Assembly (NCBI GenBank): GCA_035582835.1 | Contig: JAYKAV010002776.1 | Location: 670,325 to 734,324 of the forward strand | Length of the DNA: 64,000 nt | Origin: Phoebastria nigripes | Lineage: Eukaryota; Chordata; Aves; Procellariiformes; Diomedeidae | Direction: 5' to 3' | Part shown: piece by piece, positions 13,101-26,154 of the stretch | Numbering within the stretch: position 1 is the stretch's first letter | Layout of the letters: each line of letters starts with the position of its first letter | Position numbers and translations under genes: made by a program | Notes under the pieces: generated by a model | Told to the model about the DNA's origin: nothing | Database searches by the model: none | Seen by the model: only the letters and a program-made list of their open reading frames with translations

Positions 13101-15192
13101 AAAAAAGGAGGTGCTGTGAGAGAACATACCTGATCAACCACACTAGAACACCAGCAGTAGCAAAGCTTGATTTATAGTCAAGATATTTCTTATGATAAAG
13201 ATAATGCTATGGTTTCTCATGCCCATTTTTGCCAAGATATTTAGGGCCAGATCCTCAGTTTACCTCATTACTCAATCCATCAAGAACTATTAAATCTTGT
13301 AATGGGTCTGAAAACCTAGCCAAGTATTTGTCTTGACAAATTAGAAATTTAAATAAAATTTCCATACAATTATACCATTTTAAGTAGATTGTTTTCATTT
13401 TGAAAGCATTCCCCTAGCCAAAATTTTCAGAATCCTCATATCATTTTAAAATATACACATATATGGAAAGTAAAATAGAGTCAATTCTTGCTAAGTTCAC
13501 CAATAATCAGACACGGATATGGGAAAAAAAACCCCAGCACATCCTTTTACTTGTGCAAGAATTTCTACTATGCCTTCCAGCTGAAGAAGGGAAGCCATGT
13601 CTTCCTCTAATAGGTTTTTATAAGGGTTCTGTGAAATGAGACCAGGGTGAAGGTACAGTAGAACTGGACAAGATAATCTTGTATCTAATATTTCAGAGCT
13701 ACAGGCCTGAGGTGACTATACTCCTTGGCAGAAAGCAGTAAGGAAGTCAGTTACCAGATGGGGAAAATGGAAGATCCAAAAACATTGTTCATTCAAGGTT
13801 CATTATCAGCCCTGATGTAAAATCAATTACAATGCATCTGATGATTTAGATGCCAGAGAAAAGAGTATCTATTAAAGAACAGCAATTTCTAGGTGTTTTA
13901 GAAGTCCTTTAAGTGTAATTTTGGATGACTTTTATAAAAGAAGAAATTTTTTTCTAATACCATAGAAAAATAGAATGATGCTGCACAGACTTTTTGAGCA
14001 AATAGCAGACAAACCTGAAACAGAGGTGCAGCAAAGCACAAAGATTTATTTTTAGTCTGCCTACCTTTAGGCACCTAAACCAAGAGTCTGAGTATCCTAA
14101 TCTCCTTCTGTAGCCTAAGGAAAAAGATATAGTCTTACAGAGTATGTTCCAGACACCCAGCGAATTGAGGAGCCTTCTGGAGGTGCTTTCGCTCCTGTTT
14201 ACTAGAGGCGGAGGGCAGTATGTGTCCTAATTTCAGAGCCTTAGACTTCAGTTCCAGGGCAGCCTAAGCAGATCTGACTGCTGGCTTGGATGGTCTCACT
14301 TTCCCTCCCCAGCCATTTGAGCTACTCCTGGCATTCATCCAGCCCTGTGCTTCACTGTTTCACCATGTTAATCCGGCAGAAACTTAAAAAAACCCACTGA
14401 GTTGTTTTCTGCTAGATTGACTATAAATACAGTTAATAAATATGATATGGCCCTTTTCTGTTTTCTTGGGATTCTTCATTTGGAGCTGTACTGTGGAAGC
14501 AGTACTCAAACAACTTTTGAAGAACTAAATATTATCTTGCAGTTTTCCTGGAAATGGCTGAGTGACAGTGATGTGAACCACAGAAATCTTACTGATTCGA
14601 CAACGTCATCTTCTGTGGCTGCAGCAACACTGACTGCTTAGGTTGACAGTCACCAAAACAACTTTTGCAATGCAGAAAGAATCATACAGTAAATTCCACA
14701 TCCCAAGACTTCAAGATTATAACAATTTTTCAAAAGATCTTAAAAATGCCTGGGGATAGACAATCAAATGTCTTAAGAAAGGGAGGAGAAGGGGGAAAAA
14801 AGCTAATAAACTCCTCAGATATTAAAGGCTTCTGTTACTTAATAATAATCAGAGCGAGCCAGATCAACTGTTGGCTTCACAGACACCTGGGAAAGAGTAC
14901 CAGACTAGCACAAGTATATTTTTTCTGTATTTGTTCTCAATATAATTTCAGTCTCTTCTCTAACTGTAACTAAATGGCATCCTCAGGGCATGGTGCCACT
15001 AAACCACACACATGGAAGCAAATAGTTGTCTGCAAGAAAACAGAAATTGGAAAGTATTTAGAGAGTTTACTATCTCAACTCTGCACATTAAATTAGGCTT
15101 TCTAGACTTATAGATCACTAAAAAACAGAAAAATGAAAAATGGAAATCTATTATAGCAAAAAAAAAAAAAAAAATCCTTTTTTTCTCTTCAG
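10122..15192 (+). other. MYBPC3: MYBPC3 intron 28 equivalent (long)
   Basis: 5,071-nt intron. It holds a 12-nt G-run (11168-11179), an A-run of about 11 nt near 11485 and a 17-nt A-run (15158-15174) just upstream of a T-rich polypyrimidine tract and the CTTCAG acceptor. The remaining sequence is AT-rich with no gene-like ORF. Confidence 0.85.
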
Positions 15193-15388
15193 GGTAAACC
15201 AAGACCCAAAATCATTTGGATGAAAGATGGTCAAACTCTAGACTCCAAAGATGTGGGAATTCGGAACAGCAACACGGACACAATCCTTTTCATCAGAAAG
15301 GCAGAGCTTCATCACTCAGGAGCATATGAAGTCACTCTTCAGATAGAAAACATGACTGATAAAGTTGCAATAACAATGCAAATCATAG
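15193..15388 (+). CDS. MYBPC3: MYBPC3 exon (29 equivalent): rest of Ig domain C8
   Basis: This 196-nt exon runs from phase 0 to phase 1. It encodes GKPRPKIIWMKDGQTLDSKD, VGIRNSNTDTILFIRKAELH and HSGAYEVTLQIENMTDKVA..., ending TMQII. GxPxPxxxWxKDG and the DTILFIRxAxxxHSGxYxV block are Ig I-set landmarks. The F strand reads AYEV, so the second disulfide Cys is missing, as I recall it is in the human protein. The donor is GTAAGA. Confidence 0.97.
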
Positions 15389-18300
15389 GTAAGAACCTGA
15401 CAACATCAAAAACAGTGGCCATACTGAGGCAATCCGAAGATCCAACTACCTCAGAATCCCTTCTCTGACAATGGTTGATAGCAGATGACTAGGACAAAGC
15501 TCAGAGCAGGGCTAGCACGTCACTTTATTTTCCCGGTATATTCTCCCAGCTTGAAATGATCTGTTTCCTAGAGACTTTCAGAGGGAGAGGGATTATCTGT
15601 GTGTCCCATAGCTCTCGAGGGATTTTTTTCTTGCATGATTTTATCCAGTCAGTTTTTTAATGCAGGTTAATAATATCCTTTTGTAAGGAATTTCAATTTA
15701 AGTGCAAATATCCTTTTGTAAGGAATTTCAATTTAAGTGCAAATATCCTTTTGTAAGGAATTTCAATTTAAGTGCAAATATCCTTTTGTAAGGAATTTCG
15801 ATTTAAGTGCATGTACAACTACCTATTTTTTGTTTTGAGTCTCTCTCCTGATAGTCTCATTTGATGTCCATCCAGTTTTGTATCAGAAAAAACATGAATA
15901 ATCGTTTATTCACCTTTGCCATGCTACTCATGATTTTATAGCCTTCAGTCACACTCTCCTCAGTTATCTTTCTCAAGTTTTAGACTGTTTGTTTGTTTAT
16001 TTTCAAAAAGACACCATTCCATATCTTTGATCATATTTATCACCCTTCTTTCTACCACTTTGAGAGTCGTAGAAAGAATTTGAGAGTTCTGGTGTTCTTG
16101 GGAATAGCCATATTGTCCTTAAGGAAGGAAATATGAATCCTGGAATGGATATACTCTTATTGGGTTTCTTCAGCAGATAAGGACAGTGAAGATAAAATCA
16201 TTGCACTAAGGTACCTCTACTGTTCCGAGAATTAGAAATTACAACAAGACACGGTCCTGTGAATTTGGAAAATTCACGTTTAATGCCTTACTCTGTTAAG
16301 AGTGTCTAGTTAGCTTGAGGCTTAGTGGAGGCTTATTCTCTATTATACAATTTCTAGTCTCTTTTCTAGTGTCATTTTAAAGGAATGCACTGCCAAAGTT
16401 TCAGTAACTTCCCTTGGGATTTTGTGAGATATATTCTGAGATCTTGCCTACGCAGATTTCATTAATGTTCAGCCAGAGCTCTTCTACTTCTCCTCATTAC
16501 AGCTCTATGTTATATTCTTGATAATTGTTTTTATTTCTCTTTCCCCACACTTTCACACTGTCATCCCAAATTTCCTCCAACGTATCGATACATTTTCAGA
16601 ATACGTATTTTGGCACAAAAAGAGTATTTAAACATAACTACTAATGCTTTGGAATTAAAGAGATAATGCTGACTGTATTCTGCTTGAAGTTTTATAAAAT
16701 AATGTTGGCAGAATGGGTATGCAGTGGTGCCAACAGCAAACAAGAAAGGCATAACAAATTGGAGCAAATATGTCCTAATACCACCAGCTGCTTCTGCTCA
16801 AGAGGATGGCTCTAGTTCTGCAACAGCAAAATAAGTAAATGGCAGCTAAAACAAAGCAATCCCAAGGGACGCGGATAATGGGGAGTAGTGCACCCTACAC
16901 ATCAAAATACCTTTCTAAAACTGGTTAGTGACTCTAGATTCTAGCACATTGCTCTTACAGCATAGTACCAAGTATCTTCCATTGTTTGGTACTGTAGAAA
17001 GGCATAAAAACACATTGTACCATTGTCAAAGAGTTATTTCGTACAGGAAATGAATGTCTGAAAAAAAGCAACTAATCTTATGACACAGATTAATACATGT
17101 CAGAGTTGGAGGACAGGTATTAAACTTTTTACTTCTTGGGCAGTTTGCTCAACTGAAAGAGAATAAATAAATTTCATTTAATTCCTGGCCAAGAAGAGAA
17201 AGGGCTCGTAACATACACAGATACTTCTGCAACCAAGGCATCTACTCTGATTCTTGATTCTGTCACTCTTTCATCAGAACTACCTCTTTTCAATTCTGTC
17301 AGCAGCACTTTTTGCTCTCCAGATTTTATATTCTCTTGGCAGGAGAGAAATATGGGTGATTCAGGCACTCTTTCTATACTACTAGTAATGCTTTAGGTGC
17401 TGTAGAATGGCATGCTGAAAAACCAACCCAGCTTTCAGAGATACAATAAATCAATCAGTGATCTTTTGAGGTGTCTCTTCATCAGCTAACTTCCCTTGGC
17501 AAATGTCTACTTGATGAAGGAGTAATGCTTGTAGCTTCAGCCCTTATCTTTTCTGGAGTAAGGCAAGAATGCAGGTAACCAAAAGCTCTGCTGCTATGAT
17601 GAGTCACCTGTCAGTTCCGAACAGGAGGAAACACTTCTATTACTGCCATCACCTTATTGCCAAAACAATTGCAGTTCTATTTTTTTTTTTTTTTAACTGG
17701 AATTATTTATTGTTCTCATTATTTATTATTTGAAAACGTAAATTATCATTTCTTTTTGAAAGATAATTCACACTTTATCTCTTCTTCCCATTCTATAAAA
17801 CTCAGTAATATGCAAAAATCCTCAGATGAGCTTGTGCTGAGGGTAGCAGAATATTTCCGCAGAATACAAATCCCCACTCTAACACAGTGCCCTACAGAGG
17901 AAAATAATTTGCTACAGATGCATCACTAGGAATAACTTTTCCTATCCTCTGTTCAAGCTTCCAGCTAGAGATGTACTGGTTAGTACTGAGAAAGGAATAT
18001 TCTACAATTCTACAAAGGAATTTTGAATAGATATTCTTGCAGATTGCATTATCCCATCAAACCACAAAGATCAATAATGTAAAAATCCACTTAGCAAATT
18101 TATCCATCTCTACTTTTTGTAAGATTGTCCTTTACAAAGCCTTACAAGTATTGAGGCTTTCAGTACACTCTTTTTCTTTATTCCATCTATACCACCATGG
18201 CTAGATGTTATAATTTATTAAAAATTAAAAAGGCGTTATTTAATACATCATTGAGTTGTTATCAAATTAATCTAATAGCAGGTTAAGGCTTAAAGTGTTT

Positions 18301-20488
18301 TTCTGTTCTTAATAAAGTCATACTCTGAAATTGTTCCCTCCAAAAATCGTATCTACATCTATGTACAAAAACACATACATAAGAATGTCTTAAATATACA
18401 CATACACATATTCCTGACATCTAACTATTCCAATACATTGCTGAGTTAACGAATGACCTGCCATCCCATTGTTTTTAGTTTAGAAGGGACGTTCCCAGAT
18501 AATTGCTTTTAGGTAACTAGGAGCAATAAGGCACAGGCTTCAAAATCTCTCTGTCCAGTGAGGCCTCTCCAAAAGGTGTTCTTTTTCCTTTCATTGCACC
18601 TAAGACTGTATTTTTCTTCCAATTATCAATCTCTTCCTATAGTATTTAAACCAACTACCATCACTAAGGTCTTCACAGTTTTTGACAAAGCATTGTGTAA
18701 GCATCCCTTTAAAACAAAAAACACCTGTTGTGTAGATATATCTGTAGGTAAGCACACAGGAGAAATACTTGTAAAACTAGGCAGATACTGTGGAGGGTTA
18801 TAACAGTAGGTGGACTTCAAAATAATTAACAAATTGCTAAACATCACAACATCTGTCTACTATTAGCTTATAATACACTTACTCAGGGCTTGTAGAGCTT
18901 TGCCCACTGAGACTGTTGCAGTTTTCATACCCACACAGGTATTCATATGTAGTATCCAAAATTATTCTCTTCAAATCAGAATAGATTAATTGATTTCTGT
19001 ATAATGAAGATACACATCTAGAAATATATCTGGATTTTATCTTTTAAGTTGTGATTCAAGATAACCACAAATACACTTCCACACCTTCATAAGCAATGTT
19101 GTTCATTTGACAACACATTACCATTCCGTACTTCAGAAACAGGGAAGAAAAAGAAAGAAGGCTTTACCTGAAGTTGGTAGCTGTTGAGAAACACAGAAGG
19201 TGGCAGCTTTTTCTCTGAAATGTTAGTGTAAGAGAGGAAGGAAGAGGACAATAAATGGAATGAGAAAAATGCATTCCTTATTCCTTATTGAACTTCACGC
19301 AGCGTTCTAGTTGACTCCAGTGTTTAGCAATTTGAAGGAGGACAAAAAGGGTTAAAGCTAATTATAAAGCAGTCTTTGACTCCAAAGTATGCCAGTGAAA
19401 AGCAGATCATGCTTTGACATAGAAAGTCACAGTTCCCCTAATAACAGTCAAAGGCTGGTTTATTACTGGTTTGCATATCCTTCTTTAAGGAATTAAATCA
19501 CAAGCAATCTATAATTACGTTCCTTTGTGCTTTGCTCATCTCAAACCTACATCCATCAGATTCTTACTATTTTCTTCATTTTTCCAGCTTAGCTACAAAA
19601 AGGGGAGACAGTTTCCATTCGGCTACCTAGAATGATCCTGAACTATCCTTCACTTAGTCACAAGACCATCTACCCAGGCCTAATGATCGTCTCCCCAACA
19701 GGCCCTGTAACTGTGAGCAACAGTCTAACATATCAAAAAGGGGAACCAGCATCTTCAAGTTAAAGCAGACAGGAATATTACTTAATAAATCTAATTTAAA
19801 TGTTACAGCATTTGACTAAACAACATCAGCATAAATATTAACAATCCTTAAAAGAAGAAAAAAAAGAAAATTATTATAATTTTATAATATATATTCTTCT
19901 ATATATTTCCAGGTATTTTAAAATGGACATAGACTTCTGTACCTCTTTGAGTTTGTTCTTTTTCTAGTTATTACAGAGAAACGTCACTAGTGGGCAAGCT
20001 AACAAGCACTGAGGCAACAGGAAGAAGAGTCAGGTATATTCCCAAATGGCCGGCCTTCCTTAGCTAAGAGGAATATATGCCCAGTTGCCTTTGTTGTTTA
20101 TATTACTCTCAATGTACCTAAATGGCTGAGAAATTGCACTGAGGTAACAAAGCAAGTAATAAAATAGTAGAAGAGTTAATCACACCCATCCAAACAACAC
20201 AAACTTCTTATTCCATTTTAAAGAAGAGTTTGTCTGATTCCTATGTTACTAGTTCTACTGTGTTGTCTATTTCTCAGTAGGTTTCAGGCCTCTCAGAAGA
20301 GTATTAAGAGTATTTGAAAATTTCCCAACTTTCCTGTTTACAGTTTCAATTTCACATAAATGAAGTGTATTGCTATGGAACAATTGTACATCACTATCAA
20401 CATCTATTTTTCCCCTGCATGGGAGGAAATTACAAAGCTCTTAGACCTTGAACCAAAAGTAAGTTTTTTTTTCATGTCTCCTCTGCAG
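15389..20488 (+). other. MYBPC3: MYBPC3 intron 29 equivalent (long)
   Basis: 5,100-nt intron. Its one clear feature is the four-copy 35-bp minisatellite at 15672-15811. A T-run lies at 17680-17693. The rest is AT-rich with no gene-like content. Confidence 0.85.
15672..15811 (+). repeat. 35-bp minisatellite, four near-perfect copies
   Basis: Four head-to-tail copies of a 35-bp unit start at 15672, 15707, 15742 and 15777. Each begins AATATCCTTTTGTAAGGAAT. The first three appear identical; the fourth has one A to G change (TTTCGATTT) before the array ends. It lies in a MYBPC3 intron about 280 nt after the exon at 15193-15388. Near-identity implies recent expansion and a likely length polymorphism. 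Confidence 0.95.
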
Positions 20489-20628
20489 ACAAGCCTGGTC
20501 CTCCTCAGAACATAAAGCTTGTAGATGTTTGGGGATTTAATGCAGCCCTGGAGTGGACACCTCCACAAGATGATGGCAATGCACAGCTCTTGGGCTACAC
20601 AGTCCAGAAAGCTGACAAAAAGACAATG
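20489..20628 (+). CDS. MYBPC3: MYBPC3 exon (30 equivalent): first half of FnIII domain C9
   Basis: This 140-nt exon runs from phase 1 to phase 0. It encodes [40 protein letters not shown] and KADKKTM. DKPxPP is the usual Ig-FnIII linker. LEWxPPxDDG and [12 protein letters not shown] are MyBP-C C9 landmarks. The acceptor is CTCTGCAG and the donor is GTAAGA. Confidence 0.97.
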
Positions 20629-21372
20629 GTAAGAAATTGCGCTGAGTCAGTGAGTTTAAACTACTATCTGCTCTGGGAACACAGAGACTTGAGGAAAACA
20701 GCTGAATTCATGACTCTCAATTGTGTGTCCAAGGTGTCCTGTGGCATGTCGGAGGCAGTTAAACATTGAAGAATAGAATCTAAAAAGAACCAAAAGGCTA
20801 AGTATAGAACCGTATAAAATGCCCAGTAGAAAATGCAAGAAGAGAGACCTAGCCTGTCCCGTCTCTGGTGGTGACTGGACAGATAGCTCTACTCAGAAAG
20901 TGGAATTATATTTTTTATTTGGAATTATATTTTTCATAAATGCAGGGAAAAACTGAAGGGGAGGGGGGAAGAGTTAGACTTGAACTCAGATGCTGGGCAT
21001 ACTAGGATATATACTGGGAGAGGTATGTATGCTAGGCAAACTGGAAAAAGTCTCTCTCATGGAAGTCCCCATCAAAGTCATGTTCTGAGGACACATCCTA
21101 TATCAGGTTCCCCAGATATGAGTAGGGCTAAAATGTAAAAAGGTGCCTTTTTTTTTTTTTTCTTTCTCAAAATGCAAGTATTCATACATCTATCACACCA
21201 GCCAGAAAATAAGAGTAAGAAAACAGATCAGCTGATCAACATAATACTCATTTCGCAGGCCAGTATTAAATACCTGTCTATCTGTCTTTTCCTTGTAGCA
21301 AGAAGGATACCAAAACTAGCACCATGTCTGACCTCTCATAGCATCTTTCTAAACAGTATAGTCTTGTTACAG
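20629..21372 (+). other. MYBPC3: MYBPC3 intron 30 equivalent
   Basis: 744-nt intron. A short direct duplication containing GGAATTATATTTTT lies at about 20902-20935, and a T-run lies at about 21148-21161. The open frame that runs into the next exon from 21172 is not coding upstream of the acceptor. Confidence 0.85.
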
Positions 21373-21532
21373 GAATGGTATACTGTTTTTGATCACTATC
21401 GTCGCACAAACTGTGTAGTGTCAGACCTGATTATGGGAAATGAGTATTTTTTTCGAATCTTCAGTGAAAATTTGTGTGGATTGAGTGAAACTGCTGCAAC
21501 CACCAAAAATCCTGCCTATATCCAAAAAACAG
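21373..21532 (+). CDS. MYBPC3: MYBPC3 exon (31 equivalent): second half of FnIII domain C9
   Basis: This 160-nt exon runs from phase 0 to phase 1. It encodes EWYTVFDHYRRTNCVVSDLI, MGNEYFFRIFSENLCGLSET and AATTKNPAYIQKT. HYRRTxCVVxxLIxGNxYxFRxFSxN is close to the recalled human sequence. GLSETAATTKxP is the G strand and the start of the C9-C10 linker. The acceptor is TTGTTACAG and the donor is GTAACA. Confidence 0.97.
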
Positions 21533-22073
21533 GTAACATATTCTTCAAAACAAAGATCACAAAAACCGCTAAGTACCAGAAGTAATACATTGGTAAATGG
21601 AAAATACAGCATTACTAGATGCACCACTAGAGATATTTTCCTTACTTAGTAACTAGCACTTATAAATTATTTTGGCATCAAGAGCCCTTATCTAGGTAGA
21701 TCTCCTGTACTAACATGAACATCTGTTCAAAAATATTTAATCACAGTGTCTTCTTAAACTATATTAAGAAAATAATACAACTGGGGGGGTTATATTTACA
21801 TTCTGGGGTTAAAAGTTTAAGACTTCCCCTGCAGACATATGGCTTTCATATTTTTAACAGAAGCTGAAAACCCATGATTGCCAGGACCTTTTACTTTAAC
21901 TAAAGCATTAAACATGAGATGTGTGAAGTGAATTTAAAGATTTGTTATATCATAAATGCCATAGCTTTGAAGCTTCTCTAAATCATCCAGGCAAATTAAA
22001 TGAAAAATAAATTGTATACAAGTCAACAGACTTGAAAACACAGTTCTTACTATTTTGTTTCTTTGAATTGCAG
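21533..22073 (+). other. MYBPC3: MYBPC3 intron 31 equivalent
   Basis: 541-nt intron from GTAACA to ATTGCAG, with nothing notable. Confidence 0.85.
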
Positions 22074-22210
22074 GAACCACTTATAAGCCACCTAGTTACA
22101 AAGAACACGACTTCTCCGAACCTCCCAAATTCACTCACCCTTTAGTAAACCGTTCTGTGATTGCAGGATACAACACCACACTCAGCTGTGCTGTAAGGGG
22201 AATCCCCAAG
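22074..22210 (+). CDS. MYBPC3: MYBPC3 exon (32 equivalent): C9-C10 linker and start of Ig domain C10
   Basis: This 137-nt exon runs from phase 1 to phase 0. It encodes the linker [20 protein letters not shown] and then [20 protein letters not shown] and VRGIPK. LSCAVRG supplies the first disulfide Cys of C10, the domain that anchors the protein to the thick filament with C8-C9. The donor AAG|GTACAG is somewhat weak. Confidence 0.97.
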
Positions 22211-24861
22211 GTACAGATTACATCAACTGTCCTTGATACTGTTGCAACAAGACAAGATGCTGCCTTAGAATTCATGCCAGTTCAGTGTGACTGGAGTGTA
22301 ACATGACTATACTAAGAAAAAGTAAAGGTCACCCAATTATCTCCCACCTCACTCATAACTGATGCTCAACCAGAATGCATGGTGCAAGCGTTTGAGTGGT
22401 TGTGCACTGAACCAGTGGGGCAACACAGTAAAGGAGGCAGAGGCAAGGACAGTCATTGCTTATGGTAACACCATGCCATTTAAAATGTACAGTTTGTACA
22501 CAAAATCTACTCACTGAAGAAGGTAAACAACAACAACAAAAAAGTATCTTCTCACAATGTATATTTTGTTCTCTTCGATCTTTCAAGAAAACAGCAGCTA
22601 ATGTAATATAATGTTCCATTAACCTAAATGATACATAGGAACAGTAGTTTTTCTGTAATGTCAATACATCCACATAACTTTTTGAGAGTCTGAGTTATTT
22701 TGCAAAATTAACTAGAATAAGACCTGCTGTCATGTGTGAAGTTTGGGGCCTTTTTTTTTTGTTTAATCTCACAGGAATATTTTCTCAGTCTAAATATATT
22801 TGTTGAAGTCTCTTCAAAGAGTACAAAAAGATGTACTTTTTTGTTAGAGTCAGGAACAAGCAGTAAAAACTGTATCAGCTCGGCACTAAATTTAGGTTTC
22901 TCAAAAAAGGGAAATAGGCTTTTTGTCTGCAGTGAAGGAATTTACCATATTATGACATAATCTTGTCATAAATTTAAATTAGTACAATCACAAAAAATGC
23001 AGTACCCTTTTCCCTTCCCCTTCTGGCTGCTTATTCCCAGCTCCTCTCCCTTCCTCATGCCTGCACAAGGATCTGATAGCTACACAGCAAAACATGTAAG
23101 ATAATTGCTCAAAGTTCAAATTAACTCAAAAAAANNNNNNNNNNNNNNNNNNNNNNNNNNNNNNNNNNNNNNNNNNNNNNAAAAAAAAAAAGAAAAAAAA
23201 AAAGAGATAGTCTTAATGCAGTCATTTGCTGCAGTTCATTGGATGAAGAAGGAGCTCCAGACAAAACTCAAATATAAAAAGGAAGCATACCCACGCAAAT
23301 AGCTGCAAAAGAACAGGAAGATTATAGAAGAAATAACAGCAACTGTAGGCAAAATCCATCCTCCAGTAGCTGCTTCAGCTTAGATTCATCATGAAATGAC
23401 AGTGTTAGTAATGATATTCCCTCTTGTTTAACTGACCTTTTTGTGCATCTGTATCCACTTCATTCAGTTCCCATGGTTTTAAGAAGATTCTAAGAAAAAC
23501 TTCGTATTTTACAGCTGTTAAATACAGTAGTCACAGGCTTTTGAATGTGAGCATGCTAGCTCTTCCTTCCACATTAGCCTGAAGGATACAAATAGTCCTC
23601 ATCCTTCAGTACACCTTACTCTTACCAGTACTCTTAAAGCAGCTTTTCCAGATACATTTCTGTACTTGCATTGCCCAAAATAACCTTAACAAAAAGTTTC
23701 TGTACCTACTGCAGAACTCTGCAACAGGTCTTTTTCGCAGAGAGTAGCTTATGTTGATGGAGCTTTCCAATTCTGAATAACTATAGATTATCAAGTATAC
23801 CTCAGATATGATCTGTATGGCAAGAAAAAGTTACCACTTCAAGCAGAGCCAATATTCATGCCCTGGTAGCAGTGTTGAAGTAAAAGACATATACCCAGAA
23901 AGANAAAGAGGCTGTAGAAAAAGAAGCAAAAAATTTTGAGGCAGGAAAAAAATACAGCTGATAACTTTAAAGAAAATGAAGCATGGCAACTGGGATGCAC
24001 TGAACTGTATATCACAGGTCAAAGACACAAGTGATTCAGTAGATTTGAATGCACTCTATAAAACAGTACAGTAGTTTTAATTTTTTATGGGTGAAGAAAC
24101 AGAAGATATTAATTCTGAAAGTAAAACAGATGAATGCAGAGCTTGGTCTTCTACTCTTTAAAGCCCATTTCTTCATTATATATACTAATGAGCTTGAAAT
24201 AAACAAAAGCAGTTTGCTTTATATCAGATTTTTCATTTTCAAAATTTCATTTATCAAAATTAAAGGCACATTTTCAGGTACCTGAAACAAATGGCTTGAA
24301 TTGGTACAGAGTCAACTGCTTTATTGCTCAGCTGAAGCCAACAGGAACTTTATTTTGAAATTCCTGAAGTTGCTAAAGATATGCTAAATGGTTTGGAAAA
24401 TCCTTTCCCAGCCCAAACCTTGGCATCCCAAGTTGGCCACTCAGCATCCACGGACCTTTATGACACTTCTGCTCTAATAATCTGTGCAGTTTAATTCCTG
24501 TTCTGTAAGATACTTGAAGCATTCAAATATATATTAATAAGCATAATTAAATAACTCCTGAAGGAATGAATTTGTAGCCCGTTTGTAGGGTTTTTTTAAA
24601 AATTGCAATAAAATAGGGTACAGACCTACATCCTCTACATCCTATTTGAGAGTTAAAGAAAATACTGAGCATTTGAATTATTAGTTTCATGAGTTTGTAC
24701 TGAATGAGGAGAGGTTCCTTGAAAAATTACTAACACTGCTGTGTAATAGATAGCCCTCATAATGCATAAACCTTTGATGGCTAAATTAAAGCTGTAAGAT
24801 CAGCTGCAAGTCTTCCATTTTCTACTTTCTATTCTAAAAATTCTTCTTTTGTGTTCTTCAG
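22211..24861 (+). other. MYBPC3: MYBPC3 intron 32 equivalent
   Basis: 2,651-nt intron. It contains a 46-nt run of n inside an A-rich tract (23135-23180) and a single n at 23904. No other feature is evident. From memory, the human intron at this position carries a well-known 25-bp founder deletion, but nothing here bears on that. Confidence 0.85.
23135..23180. other. Assembly gap inside poly-A tract
   Basis: 46 consecutive n bases are flanked by A-runs (23128-23134 and from 23181 on). The gap is therefore probably a poorly resolved poly-A or A-rich simple repeat, so its true length is unknown. Confidence 0.95.
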
Positions 24862-25048
24862 CCAAAGATATTCTGGTACAAAAACAAAATGGATATCTCT
24901 GGGGATGCCAAATACCGCATGTTCAGTAAACAGGGTGTGTTGACCCTGGAGATCCGGAAGCCCTCTCCATTTGACGGTGGCTGTTATACCTGTAAAGCTG
25001 TTAATGAGTGTGGTGAAGCTGAAATAGAGTGCAGACTGGATGTCAGAG
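24862..25048 (+). CDS. MYBPC3: MYBPC3 exon (33 equivalent): bulk of Ig domain C10
   Basis: This 187-nt exon runs from phase 0 to phase 1. It encodes [40 protein letters not shown] and [20 protein letters not shown], ending VR. W, the DGGxYxC motif and the closing ECRLDVR give a complete I-set Ig fold. With the Cys in the preceding exon, this is the only Ig domain fully in the window that keeps the classical Cys-Trp-Cys core. The acceptor is TTCTTCAG and the donor is GTAATC. Confidence 0.97.
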
Positions 25049-26154
25049 GTAATCAGATGAATCTTATGGATAACACTAATAATGCAATGAAGAAAGAATA
25101 ACAGATAGCTTGGGGGGGGGGGGGGGGAATCATAGTTCCCCTTTATCTAACCCTGACTTCTTTGGTGGTATATACAAAGTTTGTAAATTACGTGCACCAG
25201 CAAGATTGTGTTTTTCATTCTAAACTGTTATGATAGAATTAAGTTACTTGCTAGGTAATACAGGTCTGAAGTTGACAATTATTATGTTTCTGACTTAATA
25301 TTTCTAGATAAGATATTTAGCACTGGAATGGAGGTCTATCTACAAACACTGCATTGTTGATAATTTTATTATCCTTTGTGCCATACTTTGTGATTGAAAG
25401 TTTTAAATTAAGTCATTAGCTGTTAGACATATGTAAAAGGTCATGCATGCTACATGACAAACTTTTTTCAAACATTGATAATTTATTTTATTTGTCAAAA
25501 GGGCCAGGGGAAAAAAATTCACAAGTTTACAGCACAGTAAGAAATATTGACTAAGTATTTTTGGTAAAGCTGCTACTAATGTATCTATTTGTCAATACAA
25601 ACCTATATAGCACCACTTCAAACGCTCATCAAAACCAGAAAAAGCTGTGAAAGTGACCTTGTATAACAGCCATTGACGGAGATCCATCTTCAGCACAGCA
25701 AGCCCGAAGGTATTTCTACACAGCACAGAGTTGGATATTTTACTCAGTGCTAAGTCAGGGATGTGTACACAGTACACCTTGCAGTGCTGGGCACAGATAT
25801 CCTCATTTGGCAGCAAGCAATATAGCTGCATTAGTACTGTGGTGAACTCAGGCTAAGAACTCTGAAACATCTAGCTAATTTATGCAGCAGCTTATTAAGA
25901 CACTTACGCTACTTTCAGTTGAATGGCTAGCTCAAGTATTTCTGTTCAGTGCTATACTGTACAGTGTAGACATGGCTCAAAGCTTAATATTATCATCTTC
26001 CGAAGCTTGCTTTAGGAACGTGAAATGTCCTTGGAATCATAGATAAAAGCAACTACTATAAAGCTTCCATATTTCACCTTCAGCACCAAGTCTCAATTTA
26101 AAATTAGCATCCTTTAATGTCTGATAATATCTTAATTTTTTTTTCGTTCTCCAG
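25049..26154 (+). other. MYBPC3: MYBPC3 intron 33 equivalent
   Basis: 1,106-nt intron. It has a 16-nt G-run (25112-25127) 63 nt after the donor, and a T-rich tract before TTCTCCAG. Confidence 0.85.

Noticed and set aside
15672..15811. CRISPR-like repeat array
   Set aside because: Units are contiguous with no unique spacers, and the DNA is vertebrate nuclear; this is a minisatellite.
21172..21372. Upstream extension of the ORF containing the 21373 exon
   Set aside because: The sequence before the TTACAG acceptor is intronic; the previous exon joins in phase at 21373.
23105..23302. ORF across the n gap
   Set aside because: It is formed by unknown bases and poly-A; no coding evidence.
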